A stretch of 64,000 nt of DNA, taken from positions 7,581 through 71,580 of the forward strand of contig DQHP01000040.1 in assembly GCA_003524435.1 (NCBI GenBank), in the 5' to 3' direction. A program made the translations under genes and the position numbers. This stretch comes from Microbacterium sp. Lineage in GTDB: Bacteria; Actinomycetota; Actinomycetes; Actinomycetales; Microbacteriaceae. Below, piece after piece: positions 25,893 through 36,905 of the stretch; position 1 is the first letter of the stretch, and each line of letters begins with the position of its first letter. The notes beneath the pieces are model-generated. The model made no database searches and was not told where the DNA came from. It saw only the letters and a program-made list of their open reading frames with translations.

Positions 25893-27752
25893 TTACGACT
25901 CGGCGAAGCGCTGACGCTCGGCGTCAAGATCTCGCAGACGCACGCGCAACGCGCGTCCGCCGTCAGAGTCTGCCGGCACCCGCTGCACCGCGCCCAGCAA
26001 TTCGTTCTTCTCACGTTCGAGGTGACGCAGAATCATGCGCCGGGTGAGATCGGCCGTCGAGGCCACAGCTCCCGCTTCATCTCTCGCGGGAAACGGTGCC
26101 ATCAACAACTCTCCCGCCAAGGATCGGTATGGCTCGCGCACAGCATTGACTGCATCCATGGCCCAGCCGACTTTGGTGCGGTCAGCAACGGCAGCGATCA
26201 CCTCGCGCACAGCGTCCAGTGCCGGATGACGGAACGGAACCTCCAACGCACGAGTCAACATCGCCTGATCAACCTGGTGGCCATACTGCAGCGCGCCCAT
26301 CAATGCACCGCGTTCCATAGCGACATCCGCGGTTCGCGGCAGGCTCCCGAGCGTCACGGGGGCAATCGCCGGCGCCTCGGCTTCGCTGTTCTGTACAGGC
26401 GCGGCTTCGCGGCGCTGCGGTGTCTGACTCACACCGCGCGCGGCACGCTCGACTTCAGCTCGCACTTCGGTGGGATCCATACCGAGACGCCTCGCGAGAA
26501 CGCGCTCGTACCCGGGACGCAGCAGGCGGTCGCGGATTTCTGCCACAATCGGCGCCGCCGCGCGCAACGCGCCAACCTGTCCTTCAACCGTCGAAAGGTC
26601 AAAGCCACCGAGTTTCCGGTCGATCGCGAACTCGAACATCGGTACCTTGGCATCCATCAGACCTCGAACTGCCGCATCGCCGCGCTGCAGTCGCAGATCG
26701 CAGGGATCAAGCCCGTTCGGCGCGACCGCCACGAAGGTCTGCGCGTTGAACCGATCATCTTCTGTGAAGGCGCGAAGCGCAGCCTTCTGCCCTGCTTCGT
26801 CACCGTCAAAGGTGAACACCACTTCTCCTGAGGCGGAGTCATCACCCATTACTCGCCGCAGGACCTTGATATGTTCCGCGCCGAACGCGGTGCCACAGGT
26901 AGCGACCGCAGTCGTGACGCCCGCGAGGTGGCAGGCCATCACGTCTGTATACCCCTCGACGACTACGACACGGCGCGGGTCTCCCCGCGAAATATCACGC
27001 TTGGCCAGATCCAATCCGTAGAGGACCTGCGCCTTCTTGTAGATGATCGTCTCCGGGGTGTTCAGATACTTCGGTCCTTGGTCGTCATCGAAAAGTTTTC
27101 GTGCTCCGAACCCGATGGTCTGCCCTGTCACGTCGCGGATCGGCCAGACAAGCCGCCCACGGAACCGGTCATACACACCGCGTTGGCCTTGAGACACCAG
27201 CCCGGCGCCCAGTAGCTCTTCACGAGTGAAGCCCTGTGCAGTGAGAGCCTTCATCATGTGCTCCCACCCGCGTGGGGCGTAGCCGACACCAAAATGCGCA
27301 GCCGCGCCCGCATCAAAGCCTCGTTCGCCGAGAAAGCGACGTCCGGTCTCTGCTTCTGCGGTGAGCAGTTGGCTACGGAAGAACTCGGCAGCGGCGGTGT
27401 TTGCCGCATAGAGCCGGCTTCGGCCGCTCGTCTCAGGCGCTGCCCCGCCGTCTTCGTAGTGCAGCGTGTAGCCGATACGACCAGCCAGGCGCTCCACAGC
27501 CTCTGTGAAACTGACATGATCCATCTCCCGCAGGAATGAATACACGTCACCGGACTCGCCGCAGCCGAAGCAGTGGTAAAAACCGACCTGTGGCCGCACG
27601 TGGAAGCTGGGGCTCTTCTCATCGTGGAATGGGCACAGCCCCTTCAGAGATCCGACACCGGCAGACTTCAACGAAACGCGCTCACCAACGATGTCGCCGA
27701 TGTTTGTCCGCGACTTCACTTCATCGACGTCAGCCTGTCGAATTCTGGGCAT
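25893..27752 (-). CDS. dnaG: DNA primase
   Basis: This 619-residue primase makes RNA primers for replication. The N-terminal CHC2 zinc finger has C40, H43, C61 and C64 (CPFHDEKSPSFHV, CFGCGESGD). The TOPRIM core shows VVVEGYTDVMACHLAG and FTFDGDEAGQKAAL, and a C-terminal helicase-binding region follows. The ATG shares one base with the dgt stop codon (TGATG), so it is the third gene of dusB-dgt-dnaG. Confidence 0.97.
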   Translation of the reverse strand: MPRIRQADVDEVKSRTNIGDIVGERVSLKSAGVGSLKGLCPFHDEKSPSFHVRPQVGFYHCFGCGESGDVYSFLREMDHVSFTEAVERLAGRIGYTLHYEDGGAAPETSGRSRLYAANTAAAEFFRSQLLTAEAETGRRFLGERGFDAGAAAHFGVGYAPRGWEHMMKALTAQGFTREELLGAGLVSQGQRGVYDRFRGRLVWPIRDVTGQTIGFGARKLFDDDQGPKYLNTPETIIYKKAQVLYGLDLAKRDISRGDPRRVVVVEGYTDVMACHLAGVTTAVATCGTAFGAEHIKVLRRVMGDDSASGEVVFTFDGDEAGQKAALRAFTEDDRFNAQTFVAVAPNGLDPCDLRLQRGDAAVRGLMDAKVPMFEFAIDRKLGGFDLSTVEGQVGALRAAAPIVAEIRDRLLRPGYERVLARRLGMDPTEVRAEVERAARGVSQTPQRREAAPVQNSEAEAPAIAPVTLGSLPRTADVAMERGALMGALQYGHQVDQAMLTRALEVPFRHPALDAVREVIAAVADRTKVGWAMDAVNAVREPYRSLAGELLMAPFPARDEAGAVASTADLTRRMILRHLEREKNELLGAVQRVPADSDGGRALRVRLRDLDAERQRFAES

Positions 27753-29113
27753 CAGTGGGCTCCTTCGCCGACCATCCCAGCAGGTGCATGTGCACGAGCA
27801 ACAGAACGAGCATTACGCGGGCTCCAGATTCCCACCTCTGCGGGGTCCACATCGCCCACGAGCCGGCCGTGCCAATCCAGCGCCGTCTGATCCGTGAGAC
27901 TGGCAATCTGATCGACGACGACCCTGGCGCGCTCGGCATCAGATGTCGCATCGACAAAGTCGGCGGCGAAAGCAGGCTCGAGCACATCGGCCCCGCTGAT
28001 CCACAGTGTGTCGGTCGACCACAGAGCATCGGCGAGCCGCTTAAGCACTCGGCGCTGTTCTTTGTAGACGCCCTTGCGCGCATCGATCGTGACGATCGCC
28101 TGCCCCATGATGCCCTTCAGCACGGCGATCTCAACCTCGACCTCTCGTGGCACCACCACGTGGGCGTTGTACCGAGCGAGTGACGGGCCGCTGTAAGCAT
28201 CACGCGTGGCGCCGACCGCAGCACGAGCGAAGCGTCCGATCAGATCACTGGTCAGGTTCTTCAAGCGTGCGAGATCACGGCGCGAGCGATCAAAGGAGCT
28301 CAACCACATCGGCTGGCTCGTCAAGCGGTCTAGGGCATCAGCGAGCTCTTCACGCGTGAAGTCATAACCGACCCACTGCTGAATCCGCCCAAGAAGCGCC
28401 TCGTGCTCTGCTGGGCTCGAAAGTACCGCGACATCGAGATAGCCGTTGACGATGGCGTCTTCGAAGTCGTGGACGGAGTAGCCGATGTCATCAGAGAGGT
28501 CCATGATCTCTGCCTCGATGCAGCGCAAACGTTCTGGGGCGCCCTCGCGCATCCAGCGGAAGACCGCCTCATCTTCTGGGTAGACACCGAACTTCAAACG
28601 TCCACCAGGGTCAGGTATCGGGCTGTCAACCGTCCACGGGTATTTACACGTGGCATCGAGGCTCGCCCGCGTGAGGTTCAACCCGACGGAGTGGCCTTCA
28701 TTGTCGATGGCCTTCGCCTCGAGGCGAGTGAGAATACGCAGCGACTGTGCGTTGCCCTCGAAGCCGCCGATGTTCTCTGCCCAGTCGTTGAGCGCGCGCT
28801 CTCCGTTATGACCGAACGGCGGATGCCCGAGGTCATGGCTCAGGCATGCGGTGTCAACCACGTCGGCAGAAACGCCGAGAGTCACGGCGAGTTCGCGGCC
28901 GACCTGGGCAACTTCCAGTGAGTGTGTGAGCCGGTTACGGGCGAAATCAGCCGTGCTGGCAGGGCTCAGCACCTGCGTCTTAGCTGCGAGGCGCCGAAGA
29001 GCGGCAGAGTGCAGCACGCGAGCACGGTCTCGGGCGAAATCATCGCGCTCAGAGCGGTGTGTCTCCGCGAAGTAGCGCTCGGCATCACGGAGATCGTAAC
29101 CACTAGCCACCAT
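27752..29113 (-). CDS. dgt: Deoxyguanosinetriphosphate triphosphohydrolase-like protein
   Basis: The product is 453 residues from the ATG at 29113, which is preferred because the upstream 97-residue extension is antisense-like and overlaps dusB coding. This is an HD-domain dNTPase of the Dgt family: metal ligands are in NRLTHSLEVAQVGRELA and LSHDLGHPPFGHNGE, with an additional conserved EAEIMDLSDDIGYSVHDFED segment. It hydrolyses dNTPs and likely adjusts dNTP pools. It overlaps dusB by 11 bp and dnaG by one base. Confidence 0.93.
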   Translation of the reverse strand: MVASGYDLRDAERYFAETHRSERDDFARDRARVLHSAALRRLAAKTQVLSPASTADFARNRLTHSLEVAQVGRELAVTLGVSADVVDTACLSHDLGHPPFGHNGERALNDWAENIGGFEGNAQSLRILTRLEAKAIDNEGHSVGLNLTRASLDATCKYPWTVDSPIPDPGGRLKFGVYPEDEAVFRWMREGAPERLRCIEAEIMDLSDDIGYSVHDFEDAIVNGYLDVAVLSSPAEHEALLGRIQQWVGYDFTREELADALDRLTSQPMWLSSFDRSRRDLARLKNLTSDLIGRFARAAVGATRDAYSGPSLARYNAHVVVPREVEVEIAVLKGIMGQAIVTIDARKGVYKEQRRVLKRLADALWSTDTLWISGADVLEPAFAADFVDATSDAERARVVVDQIASLTDQTALDWHGRLVGDVDPAEVGIWSPRNARSVARAHAPAGMVGEGAH

Positions 29114-30257
29114 TGTTCTCGATCTCCGCTCCACGCAGCATCTCACCGGCATCTGCCGCAAGTTCGCGGGAGTCCAACCACTTATCCGGCAGCGCAGTGC
29201 GCTTAGGGCGACCTGCACGACCGCGCTGGCCTTCCGCATCCTCACCGGGGTAGGGAGCGTCATGGTCGAGCTGGCCGAGAAGCTCATCGATGTGAGCGAG
29301 GCTCTGTGCAGTGGCGAGGCCTGTGCGCACATCGCCGCCGACCGGGTAGCCCTTGAAATACCAGGCGACATGCTTGCGGATATCGCGGCATCCGTGGTCT
29401 TCATCGCCTAGGAACTCGACGAGCAGTTCGGCGTGACGACGGAATGCATTGGCAACGAAGCCGAGCGTTGCATCAACCGGAGGGTGTTCGCGACCAAATG
29501 CTGCGGCCAGTTCTCCGAATAGCCAGGGGCGGCCGAGGCATCCGCGACCGACAACAACGCCGTCGCAGTCTGTCTGCGCCATCATCTGTACGGCATCGTC
29601 TGCTGACCAGATGTCACCGTTGCCGAGGACCGGAACGCTGGTGACCGCCTGCTTGAGCTCGCCGATCGCATTCCAATCCGCATGACCTGAGTAAAACTCG
29701 TTCGCCGTACGGGCGTGCAGAGCGATCGCTGCGACGCCAGCGTCTTCTGCCGCACGACCTGCCTCGAGGAATGTGAGGTGATCAGCATCGATGCCTTTGC
29801 GCATCTTGACTGTCAGTGGCAGAGGCCCTGCCGCCTCCACTGCCTGCTCAACGATCGCGGCGAACAGCGACGTCTTCCAGGGCAGCGCTGCTCCCCCGCC
29901 CTTGCGGGTGACCTTGGGCACGGGGCATCCGAAGTTCAAGTCAATGTGATCGGCGTGATCTTCCGCAACGATGATGCGCACGGCCTCAGCGATCGTCTTC
30001 GGGTCAACACCATAGAGCTGGATAGAGCGCGGGGTTTCGCTCTCGTGATGCTGGATCAATCGCATCGTCGTCTCATTGCGTTCAACGAGTGCACGTGAGG
30101 TGATCATCTCGCTGACGTAGAGTCCCGCACCGTACTCGCGGCAGAGTCGGCGGAAAGCAGTGTTCGTAATGCCCGCCATGGGTGCAAGAACGACCGGCAC
30201 GTCGAGGTCGATCGGGCCGATGCGCAGGGCGCGGGCGGAAGCTATTGCGGTGGTCAT
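29103..30257 (-). CDS. dusB: tRNA-dihydrouridine synthase DusB
   Basis: This 384-residue flavoenzyme is of the DusB/NifR3 group and reduces uridines in tRNA D-loops. The FMN-binding TIM barrel begins with VVLAPMAGITNTAFRRLC, and the NFGCPVPKVTRKGGGAALP motif holds the catalytic cysteine; a GNGDIWSADDAVQMM phosphate-binding segment and GRGCLGRPWLF follow. The ATG at 30257 has AGAGAAG ahead of it; a 17-residue longer start at 30308 is weaker. First gene of the dusB-dgt-dnaG operon and divergent from gpx. Confidence 0.94.
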   Translation of the reverse strand: MTTAIASARALRIGPIDLDVPVVLAPMAGITNTAFRRLCREYGAGLYVSEMITSRALVERNETTMRLIQHHESETPRSIQLYGVDPKTIAEAVRIIVAEDHADHIDLNFGCPVPKVTRKGGGAALPWKTSLFAAIVEQAVEAAGPLPLTVKMRKGIDADHLTFLEAGRAAEDAGVAAIALHARTANEFYSGHADWNAIGELKQAVTSVPVLGNGDIWSADDAVQMMAQTDCDGVVVGRGCLGRPWLFGELAAAFGREHPPVDATLGFVANAFRRHAELLVEFLGDEDHGCRDIRKHVAWYFKGYPVGGDVRTGLATAQSLAHIDELLGQLDHDAPYPGEDAEGQRGRAGRPKRTALPDKWLDSRELAADAGEMLRGAEIENNGG

Positions 30258-30307
30258 ATCTTCTCTATTCTCCCATCCTCGCAACCCTTCGTGGGTGAGC
30301 GGCAACA

Positions 30308-30313
30308 TAGGCT
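30308..30313 (+). promoter_or_regulatory. -10 box of glutathione peroxidase gene (leaderless)
   Basis: TAGGCT ends six bases before the ATG at 30320, the same element and spacing as at def. Confidence 0.55.
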
Positions 30314-30319
30314 GTGGAT

Positions 30320-30814
30320 ATGACTGATTCCAGCGTTCGCCAGATCCCCTTTACGGATGCTCAGGGCACCGAGAAGACTCTCGATGACCTCGGTGCGGAC
30401 GTAATTCTCGTCGTCAACGTCGCTTCAAAATGTGGATTGACTCCGCAGTACGAGCAGCTCGAACATCTGCAGCGCACGTATGGCGATCGGGGTTTCAGCG
30501 TCATCGGATTTCCCTGCAACCAGTTCATGGGGCAGGAGCCGGGGTCGGTGGACACCATCTTGGAGTTCTGCTCGACGACCTACGGCGTCACCTTCCCGGT
30601 CAACGACAAGGTGAAGGTGAACGGGCGAAATGCCTCAGATCTGTACAAATCGCTGAAGGCGACGCCGGATGCTGGTGGCAAGGCCGGCCGCGTGGAGTGG
30701 AACTTCGAGAAGTTCCTCGTGCTCCCTAGCGGCGAGGTGCGCCGGTTCCGTCCGAAGCAGAAACCAGACGCACCCGAGATCGTCGAAGCGATTGAGGCAG
30801 CGCTCGTTCGCTAG
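30320..30814 (+). CDS. Glutathione peroxidase-family thiol peroxidase
   Basis: This 164-residue GPx/BsaA-family peroxidase reduces hydroperoxides, most likely with thioredoxin in an actinobacterium lacking glutathione. The peroxidatic cysteine is C38 in NVASKCGLTPQYEQL; glutamine and tryptophan partners are in GFPCNQFMGQEPG and WNFEKFLVLPSG, and the second cysteine in FPCNQF can act as resolving residue. ATG at 30320 is chosen over the GTG at 30314 because a TAGGCT box sits at the leaderless distance from 30320. It overlaps the convergent DsbA-like gene by four bases. Confidence 0.93.
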   Translation: MTDSSVRQIPFTDAQGTEKTLDDLGADVILVVNVASKCGLTPQYEQLEHLQRTYGDRGFSVIGFPCNQFMGQEPGSVDTILEFCSTTYGVTFPVNDKVKVNGRNASDLYKSLKATPDAGGKAGRVEWNFEKFLVLPSGEVRRFRPKQKPDAPEIVEAIEAALVR

Positions 30815-31515
30815 TTTGCCGCCTCTTCAACCGCCGCGTCAGCGTTCTGCTCCCCTTCGCTGCGCTTCGCCCAGAGGTCGCGCAACACATTCTCGAAAGC
30901 TGACGGCGGCTGGGCACCAGAGATGCCGTACTGACCGTCAATGACGAAAAACGGCACGCCCTGGATGCCATAGGCACGAGCCTGCTCCTGATCCTGGCGC
31001 ACGGCCTGCAGGTGCTGAGAGCTTTCGAGCGCCGCGCGCGCTCCATCAGCATCCAGTCCTACTTCGACGGCGAGTTCAACGAGGTCGTCCACGCGACCGA
31101 CGTGCTTACCTTCGACGAAGTATGCCGACATCAGTCGCTCCTCCATCGCGTGCTGCATGCCATTGGCTTTCGCGTGATGCAGTAGTTCGTGAGCCTTCAC
31201 GGTGTTGGTGTGTTTGAGTAGATCGAAACGGTACTCGAGCCCGGCGTTCTTCGCGACGTCCGTCACGTTGCCGAGCATCTGCTCGACCTGATCGCGTGGC
31301 ATGCCCTTGTGGCCAGCGAGGAAGTCGATTTCGTCGCCGTCGAAATCCACAGGGGTGTCTGGGGAGAGTTCGAACGAGTGGAAGGTCACTGTGACCTCGG
31401 GGGCATCGTCGTCGCCAGCGACAGCTTCGAGCCCTTTCTCAAGATTGCGCTTGCCGATGTAGCACCACGGGCAGGCGATGTCGGACCAGATGTCAATAGA
31501 AATAGGTTCGCTCAC
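30811..31515 (-). CDS. DsbA-family oxidoreductase, FrnE-like
   Basis: This 234-residue thioredoxin-fold protein has an inserted helical domain, typical of the FrnE/2-hydroxychromene isomerase branch. The redox motif CPWC is at C15-C18 in SDIACPWCYIGKRNLE, and the cis-proline loop is seen in GVPFFVIDGQYGISGAQ near the C-terminus. No signal peptide, so cytosolic. GTG start. It is convergent with the peroxidase gene, and both are likely to handle thiol or peroxide stress. Confidence 0.9.
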   Translation of the reverse strand: MSEPISIDIWSDIACPWCYIGKRNLEKGLEAVAGDDDAPEVTVTFHSFELSPDTPVDFDGDEIDFLAGHKGMPRDQVEQMLGNVTDVAKNAGLEYRFDLLKHTNTVKAHELLHHAKANGMQHAMEERLMSAYFVEGKHVGRVDDLVELAVEVGLDADGARAALESSQHLQAVRQDQEQARAYGIQGVPFFVIDGQYGISGAQPPSAFENVLRDLWAKRSEGEQNADAAVEEAAN

Positions 31516-31555
31516 GTGAAGACAAACGTCGAGTGGGGTCTGAGTATTCCGTTGG

Positions 31556-31561
31556 TAGCAT
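31556..31561 (+). promoter_or_regulatory. -10 box of first P-loop kinase gene (leaderless)
   Basis: TAGCAT ends six bases before the GTG at 31568. Confidence 0.5.
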
Positions 31562-31567
31562 CTTCGA

Positions 31568-32119
31568 GTGCTCTCCGCCGATGATCCGCTGCCCGCTCAG
31601 CCCGAGCGAATCCTGATTGCCGGCGTGACCGGATCCGGGAAGACCACCTTCGCCAAACGTCTTGCGGCGAAATGGAACCTTGTCCACCATGAGATCGACG
31701 CCCTGCACCACGGACCGAACTGGACTCCCCGCCCAGATTTTCTCGGTGACGTGCGAGACTTCGCCGCCAACGACAGGTGGGTTACCGAATGGCAGTACAC
31801 CAGCAAGGGCACAGACCAGATCTTGGCACCGCGGGCGGACACTCTCGTGTGGTTGGACTACCCCTGGCCGCTGGTTCGACGCCGATTGATTAGCCGCACT
31901 TTGCAGCGGCGCGTCTTTCGCACTCAGCTGTGGAACGGCAATAAGGAACCCTCCCTGTGGAGCCGCGAAGCCTGGCGGGGCGAAAACGACATCCTTCGTT
32001 GGCAAACGAACACGCGCTTCAAATGGGACGAACGGATGCCTCGCGTGGAAGCCGATTTTCCCCATCTGACGATCGTGCGGCTGCGGCATCCTCGCGAAGC
32101 GAAGCGGTGGTTACGATGA
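31568..32119 (+). CDS. P-loop kinase-like protein, tandem copy A
   Basis: This 183-residue small P-loop NTPase resembles adenylate kinase-like or DNA-topology-modulation (FlaR-type) proteins. Walker A is AGVTGSGKTT (18-27), followed by [42 protein letters not shown], and a lid-like Arg-rich region RRRLISRTLQRR. Substrate unknown. It starts at GTG with a leaderless promoter and ends in the start codon of copy B (ATGA). Confidence 0.85.
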   Translation: MLSADDPLPAQPERILIAGVTGSGKTTFAKRLAAKWNLVHHEIDALHHGPNWTPRPDFLGDVRDFAANDRWVTEWQYTSKGTDQILAPRADTLVWLDYPWPLVRRRLISRTLQRRVFRTQLWNGNKEPSLWSREAWRGENDILRWQTNTRFKWDERMPRVEADFPHLTIVRLRHPREAKRWLR

Positions 32120-32757
32120 CGCTTCTTTCCGGTGATGACCCGCTACCGTTTCGACCTGAGCGGGTACTCATCGCCGGTATCACCGGCTCAGGTAAAACGA
32201 CGCTCGCCAGGCGTCTCGCGGCACAATGGGATCTCGTCCACCACGAGATCGACGCCCTGCACCACGGGCCAAACTGGGCTGCGCGCCCAGAGTTCCTTGA
32301 CGACGTGCGCTCCTTCGCCGAAACTTCCCGCTGGATCACCGAGTGGCAATACACCAGCAAGGGCACCGACGAAATCATGACGCCGCGGGCACAACTCGCG
32401 ATCTGGCTCGATTATCCGTGGCCAGTGGTGCGCGCCCGACTGATCCGCCGCACACTCGAGCGCAGCATCCTGCGTACGAAGATGTACAACGACAACGTCG
32501 AAAAGCCCATCTGGAAGATTCTCACCACCAGAGATCCGCACCAGAGCATCCTCGCCTGGCAGACGAAGACCCGTCATTTTTGGCGCGAGAAGATGCCACA
32601 GCAACGCGAGCAGTTTCCGCATTTGACGATCGTCCGCCTCCAGCACCCGCGTGAGACCGAGCGATGGCTGACGACAAGCCAGGTCAAAGATCCCAAACGT
32701 CAGGCGGGGTCCGGCGCATCCACCGCCCCGCCGAACCGCCGATCGCGCGACAGATAG
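32116..32757 (+). CDS. P-loop kinase-like protein, tandem copy B
   Basis: This 213-residue paralogue of the preceding gene is about 60 percent identical by eye across the shared 180 residues: Walker A is [10 protein letters not shown], with the same [13 protein letters not shown] and [12 protein letters not shown] segments. The ATG at 32116 overlaps the stop of copy A, so the two are co-translated; a longer frame from 31957 is the copy A reading in another frame. The last 30 or so residues ([15 protein letters not shown] onward) have no counterpart in copy A and are encoded antisense to the end of uppS, which suggests loss of the original stop codon. Confidence 0.83.
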   Translation: MTLLSGDDPLPFRPERVLIAGITGSGKTTLARRLAAQWDLVHHEIDALHHGPNWAARPEFLDDVRSFAETSRWITEWQYTSKGTDEIMTPRAQLAIWLDYPWPVVRARLIRRTLERSILRTKMYNDNVEKPIWKILTTRDPHQSILAWQTKTRHFWREKMPQQREQFPHLTIVRLQHPRETERWLTTSQVKDPKRQAGSGASTAPPNRRSRDR

Positions 32758-33500
32758 ATCTCGATCGAACGCCACAGTTCTTCGCGAGAGAAGTCCGGCC
32801 AGAGCGTATCGAGGAACACCATCTCTGCATACGCCGACTGCCAAAGCAAGAAGTTCGAGGTGCGCTGCTCTCCCGAACTGCGCAGAAACAGGTCGACGTC
32901 CGGCATATCCGGTACGTAGAGGTTGCGCCGGATCATCTTCTCGGTGATCGCCTTCGGCTTGATCTTTCCCGCCGCGACATCGGTGGCCAAAGATCGCACC
33001 GCGTCGACGAGTTCCACGCGACCGCCGTAGTTCACGCACATCGTGAGCGTGAGGACGTTATTTCCTGCCGTGAGTTTCTCGGCGTATTGCAGTTCTTTAA
33101 TGACCGATCCCCACAGGCGCGGCTTGCGACCGGCCCATCGGATTCGCACACCCCATTCATTGAGCTGGTCGCGTCGGCGGTGCAGCACATCACGGTTATA
33201 GCCCATGAGAAAGCGCACCTCGTCAGGTGAGCGCGCCCAGTTCTCCGTCGAAAACGCGTAGACCGAAAGGTGTTTCACACCCGCCTGAATCGCACCGGCG
33301 ACGACGTCGAGTAAGACCTCTTCGCCAGCTTTATGGCCCTCGATGCGGCTAAGTCCTCGCTTATTTGCCCACCGGCCGTTGCCGTCCATGACGATGGCAA
33401 CATGCTCCGGTACCGCGCGGAACGCTGGTGGGGTGAGACCGGTCCAATCCAAGGGACGATAGGCCACAGCATCCTTGTGCGTATACGGCTTCGAAGTCAA
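32700..33500 (-). CDS. uppS: Isoprenyl transferase (undecaprenyl diphosphate synthase family)
   Basis: This 266-residue cis-prenyltransferase makes long-chain prenyl diphosphate for cell-wall lipid carriers. Family motifs are [15 protein letters not shown] (catalytic Asp 39), [15 protein letters not shown], and [18 protein letters not shown]. The TTG at 33500 is chosen since GGGAGG sits about seven bases upstream and the TTG overlaps the recO TGA (TTGA); the longer ATG frame runs through recO coding in another frame. Its 3' end overlaps the convergent kinase copy B by 58 bp. Confidence 0.94.
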   Translation of the reverse strand: MTSKPYTHKDAVAYRPLDWTGLTPPAFRAVPEHVAIVMDGNGRWANKRGLSRIEGHKAGEEVLLDVVAGAIQAGVKHLSVYAFSTENWARSPDEVRFLMGYNRDVLHRRRDQLNEWGVRIRWAGRKPRLWGSVIKELQYAEKLTAGNNVLTLTMCVNYGGRVELVDAVRSLATDVAAGKIKPKAITEKMIRRNLYVPDMPDVDLFLRSSGEQRTSNFLLWQSAYAEMVFLDTLWPDFSREELWRSIEIYLSRDRRFGGAVDAPDPA

Positions 33501-34240
33501 CGGATTCCCTCCCGGGGCTGGTCGGAAATGTGGGCAAAAGAGCGGATGCCGCGTTCCAGATGGAACTGCGCGTATGTGGATACAAGTCCTGATGCGGCTG
33601 CAGTGTCGGAATGGGCGGCTGAATCCACGGCATCCCATTCCCCGCGCATAAGCGACCTCAGCAATCCCAATGTGGACTCGGCGACACGCGGGCTGCCCGC
33701 TGGCGCACAACTGGAGCAGACCAGGCCGCCCATCTGTGCGACGAAGTGGGTGTGTGATCCTGGTGCCCCGCAGCGGGCGCAATCGCCGAGTGACGGTGCC
33801 CAGCCCGACAGCGCCATGACGCGCAATAAATACGAATCGAGGATGCTACGAGGAGCATGCTCTCCCCGAGAAAGCGCGCGCAGCCCGCCGACCAGCAACA
33901 GGTACTGCTCCGGTGTCGCTTCCGCATCGCTCAACCGATCGGCGGTTTCGACCATCGCATTTGCGGAGGTGAAGCGGTCATAGTGCGCCGCAATCTCAGA
34001 GCCGTAGGAACCCAGCGACTCCGCCTGTTGCACGATGTCGAGGGATCGTCCCTGGTAAAGCTGCAGATCGGCGACCATGAACGGCTCCAAGCGGGAGCCG
34101 AATTTTGACGAGGTCCGACGCACGCCCTTGGCCACCGCACGAATCTTGCCGTTTCTGCGCGACAGCATCGTCACAATGCGATCTGCTTCCCCGAGTTTGT
34201 GGGTCCGCAGGATCACCGCTTCATCTCGATAGGTGGGCAC
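33497..34240 (-). CDS. recO: DNA repair protein RecO
   Basis: This 247-residue recombination mediator assists RecR in loading RecA. The N-terminal OB fold begins [22 protein letters not shown], and the C-terminal zinc ribbon has [10 protein letters not shown] and [14 protein letters not shown] at 34240 stands six bases after a GATAAT -10 box, a leaderless start. Coupled to uppS by a four-base overlap; this recO-uppS order is usual in actinobacteria. Confidence 0.95.
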   Translation of the reverse strand: MPTYRDEAVILRTHKLGEADRIVTMLSRRNGKIRAVAKGVRRTSSKFGSRLEPFMVADLQLYQGRSLDIVQQAESLGSYGSEIAAHYDRFTSANAMVETADRLSDAEATPEQYLLLVGGLRALSRGEHAPRSILDSYLLRVMALSGWAPSLGDCARCGAPGSHTHFVAQMGGLVCSSCAPAGSPRVAESTLGLLRSLMRGEWDAVDSAAHSDTAAASGLVSTYAQFHLERGIRSFAHISDQPREGIR

Positions 34241-34246
34241 TATTCA

Positions 34247-34252
34247 ATTATC
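34247..34252 (-). promoter_or_regulatory. -10 box of recO (leaderless)
   Basis: GATAAT on the minus strand, six bases before the GTG at 34240. It faces the promoter of the TRIC-like gene, so the 36-bp gap between the two start codons holds both. Confidence 0.6.
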
Positions 34253-34264
34253 GCCGTTGCGAGA

Positions 34265-34270
34265 CAGAAT
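34265..34270 (+). promoter_or_regulatory. Candidate -10 box of TRIC-like gene (leaderless)
   Basis: CAGAAT ends six bases before the GTG at 34277; the first base departs from the TANNNT form. Confidence 0.4.
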
Positions 34271-34276
34271 GGACGA

Positions 34277-34963
34277 GTGACCGAACCGCTCTTCTACATT
34301 CCTTTCTGGGCCGATCTCCTAGGCGTCGGCCTCGGCGGCATCCAGGGGGCGATGTTTGCCTCCGGTTTTCAAGGGCAACGCCGCCTCGATCTGCTCGGGG
34401 TGACGATCATCGGAATCCTGATCGGCATGGGTGGGGGCCTGATCCGTGACCTCCTGCTGGGACAGCCACCGGCGACGCTGCAGAATAATTGGTATCTCAT
34501 CACCGCCGCCGGTGCTGCCATCATCGGTATGTTGCTGGCCGGTCTTCTGAACCGGGCAAATGCGATCATCGTGGGTCTTGATGCCGTAGTGATCGGAATG
34601 TTCGGTGCTTTTGGCACGAGCAAGGCACTTGGACTGGGTGTTCCCGAAGTGCCCGCAGTCTTTATCGGAGTCTGCGCCGCGGTGGGCGGCAGCATCCTTC
34701 GCGACGTGATCATGGGACTGCCCGTCGCGATCATGCATGTGGGCTCGCTCTATGCGATCGCCGCCGCCTTTGGCTGCACGGTGATCGTCGTCGTGCACGC
34801 GTTCGGGGTCGGGCTTCTTCTCGCGGGAGTGATCGGGCTAATCGCGACCGCAGTAATCCGAGTTCTCGCAGTGATCTTTGATCTCTCGCTGCCCGAGCAG
34901 CGTCGCCTCTACCGCCGCAAAGTGGCCGCCGAGACGGCCGCGATCCCGATCGTGAAGCCCTGA
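34277..34963 (+). CDS. UPF0126 / TRIC-family channel protein
   Basis: This 228-residue integral membrane protein has about seven hydrophobic helices and the internal repeat of two UPF0126 halves, each with a GGGLIRDLL-type motif (GMGGGLIRDLLLG and VGGSILRDVIMGLP). Prokaryotic TRIC homologues form trimeric cation channels or transport glycine; which applies here is unknown. GTG at 34277 gives a compact N-terminus; a frame extended to 34199 would overlap the divergent recO start. The spacer after it contains strong hairpin arms. Confidence 0.88.
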   Translation: MTEPLFYIPFWADLLGVGLGGIQGAMFASGFQGQRRLDLLGVTIIGILIGMGGGLIRDLLLGQPPATLQNNWYLITAAGAAIIGMLLAGLLNRANAIIVGLDAVVIGMFGAFGTSKALGLGVPEVPAVFIGVCAAVGGSILRDVIMGLPVAIMHVGSLYAIAAAFGCTVIVVVHAFGVGLLLAGVIGLIATAVIRVLAVIFDLSLPEQRRLYRRKVAAETAAIPIVKP

Positions 34964-34976
34964 GACGGCAAACTCG

Positions 34977-35090
34977 TGCCGAGCCCCCGTCTGGCTGCCG
35001 AAGCCCCGCTGCCGAGCCCCCGTCTTGCTGCCGAAGCCCCGTCTTAGTGACGTAGCTACGACGGGGGCTCGACGAGAAGACGGGGGCTCA
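34977..35090. repeat. Tandem 33-bp repeat with inverted copies; probable bidirectional terminator
   Basis: Two near-identical 33-bp units (34977-35009 and 35010-35042), each starting TGCCGAGCCCCCGTCT, are followed by two inverted partial copies containing ACGGGGGCTC (35061-35070 and about 35079-35089). Each left arm GAGCCCCCGTC can pair with either right arm, giving alternative hairpins between the convergent TRIC-like and leuA genes. Confidence 0.75.
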
Positions 35091-35106
35091 GCGAAGGGGT
35101 TTGGGG

Positions 35107-36879
<1,773 letters not shown>

Positions 36880-36905
36880 TCAAATGAAAACGGGCCAACA
36901 CAAGC

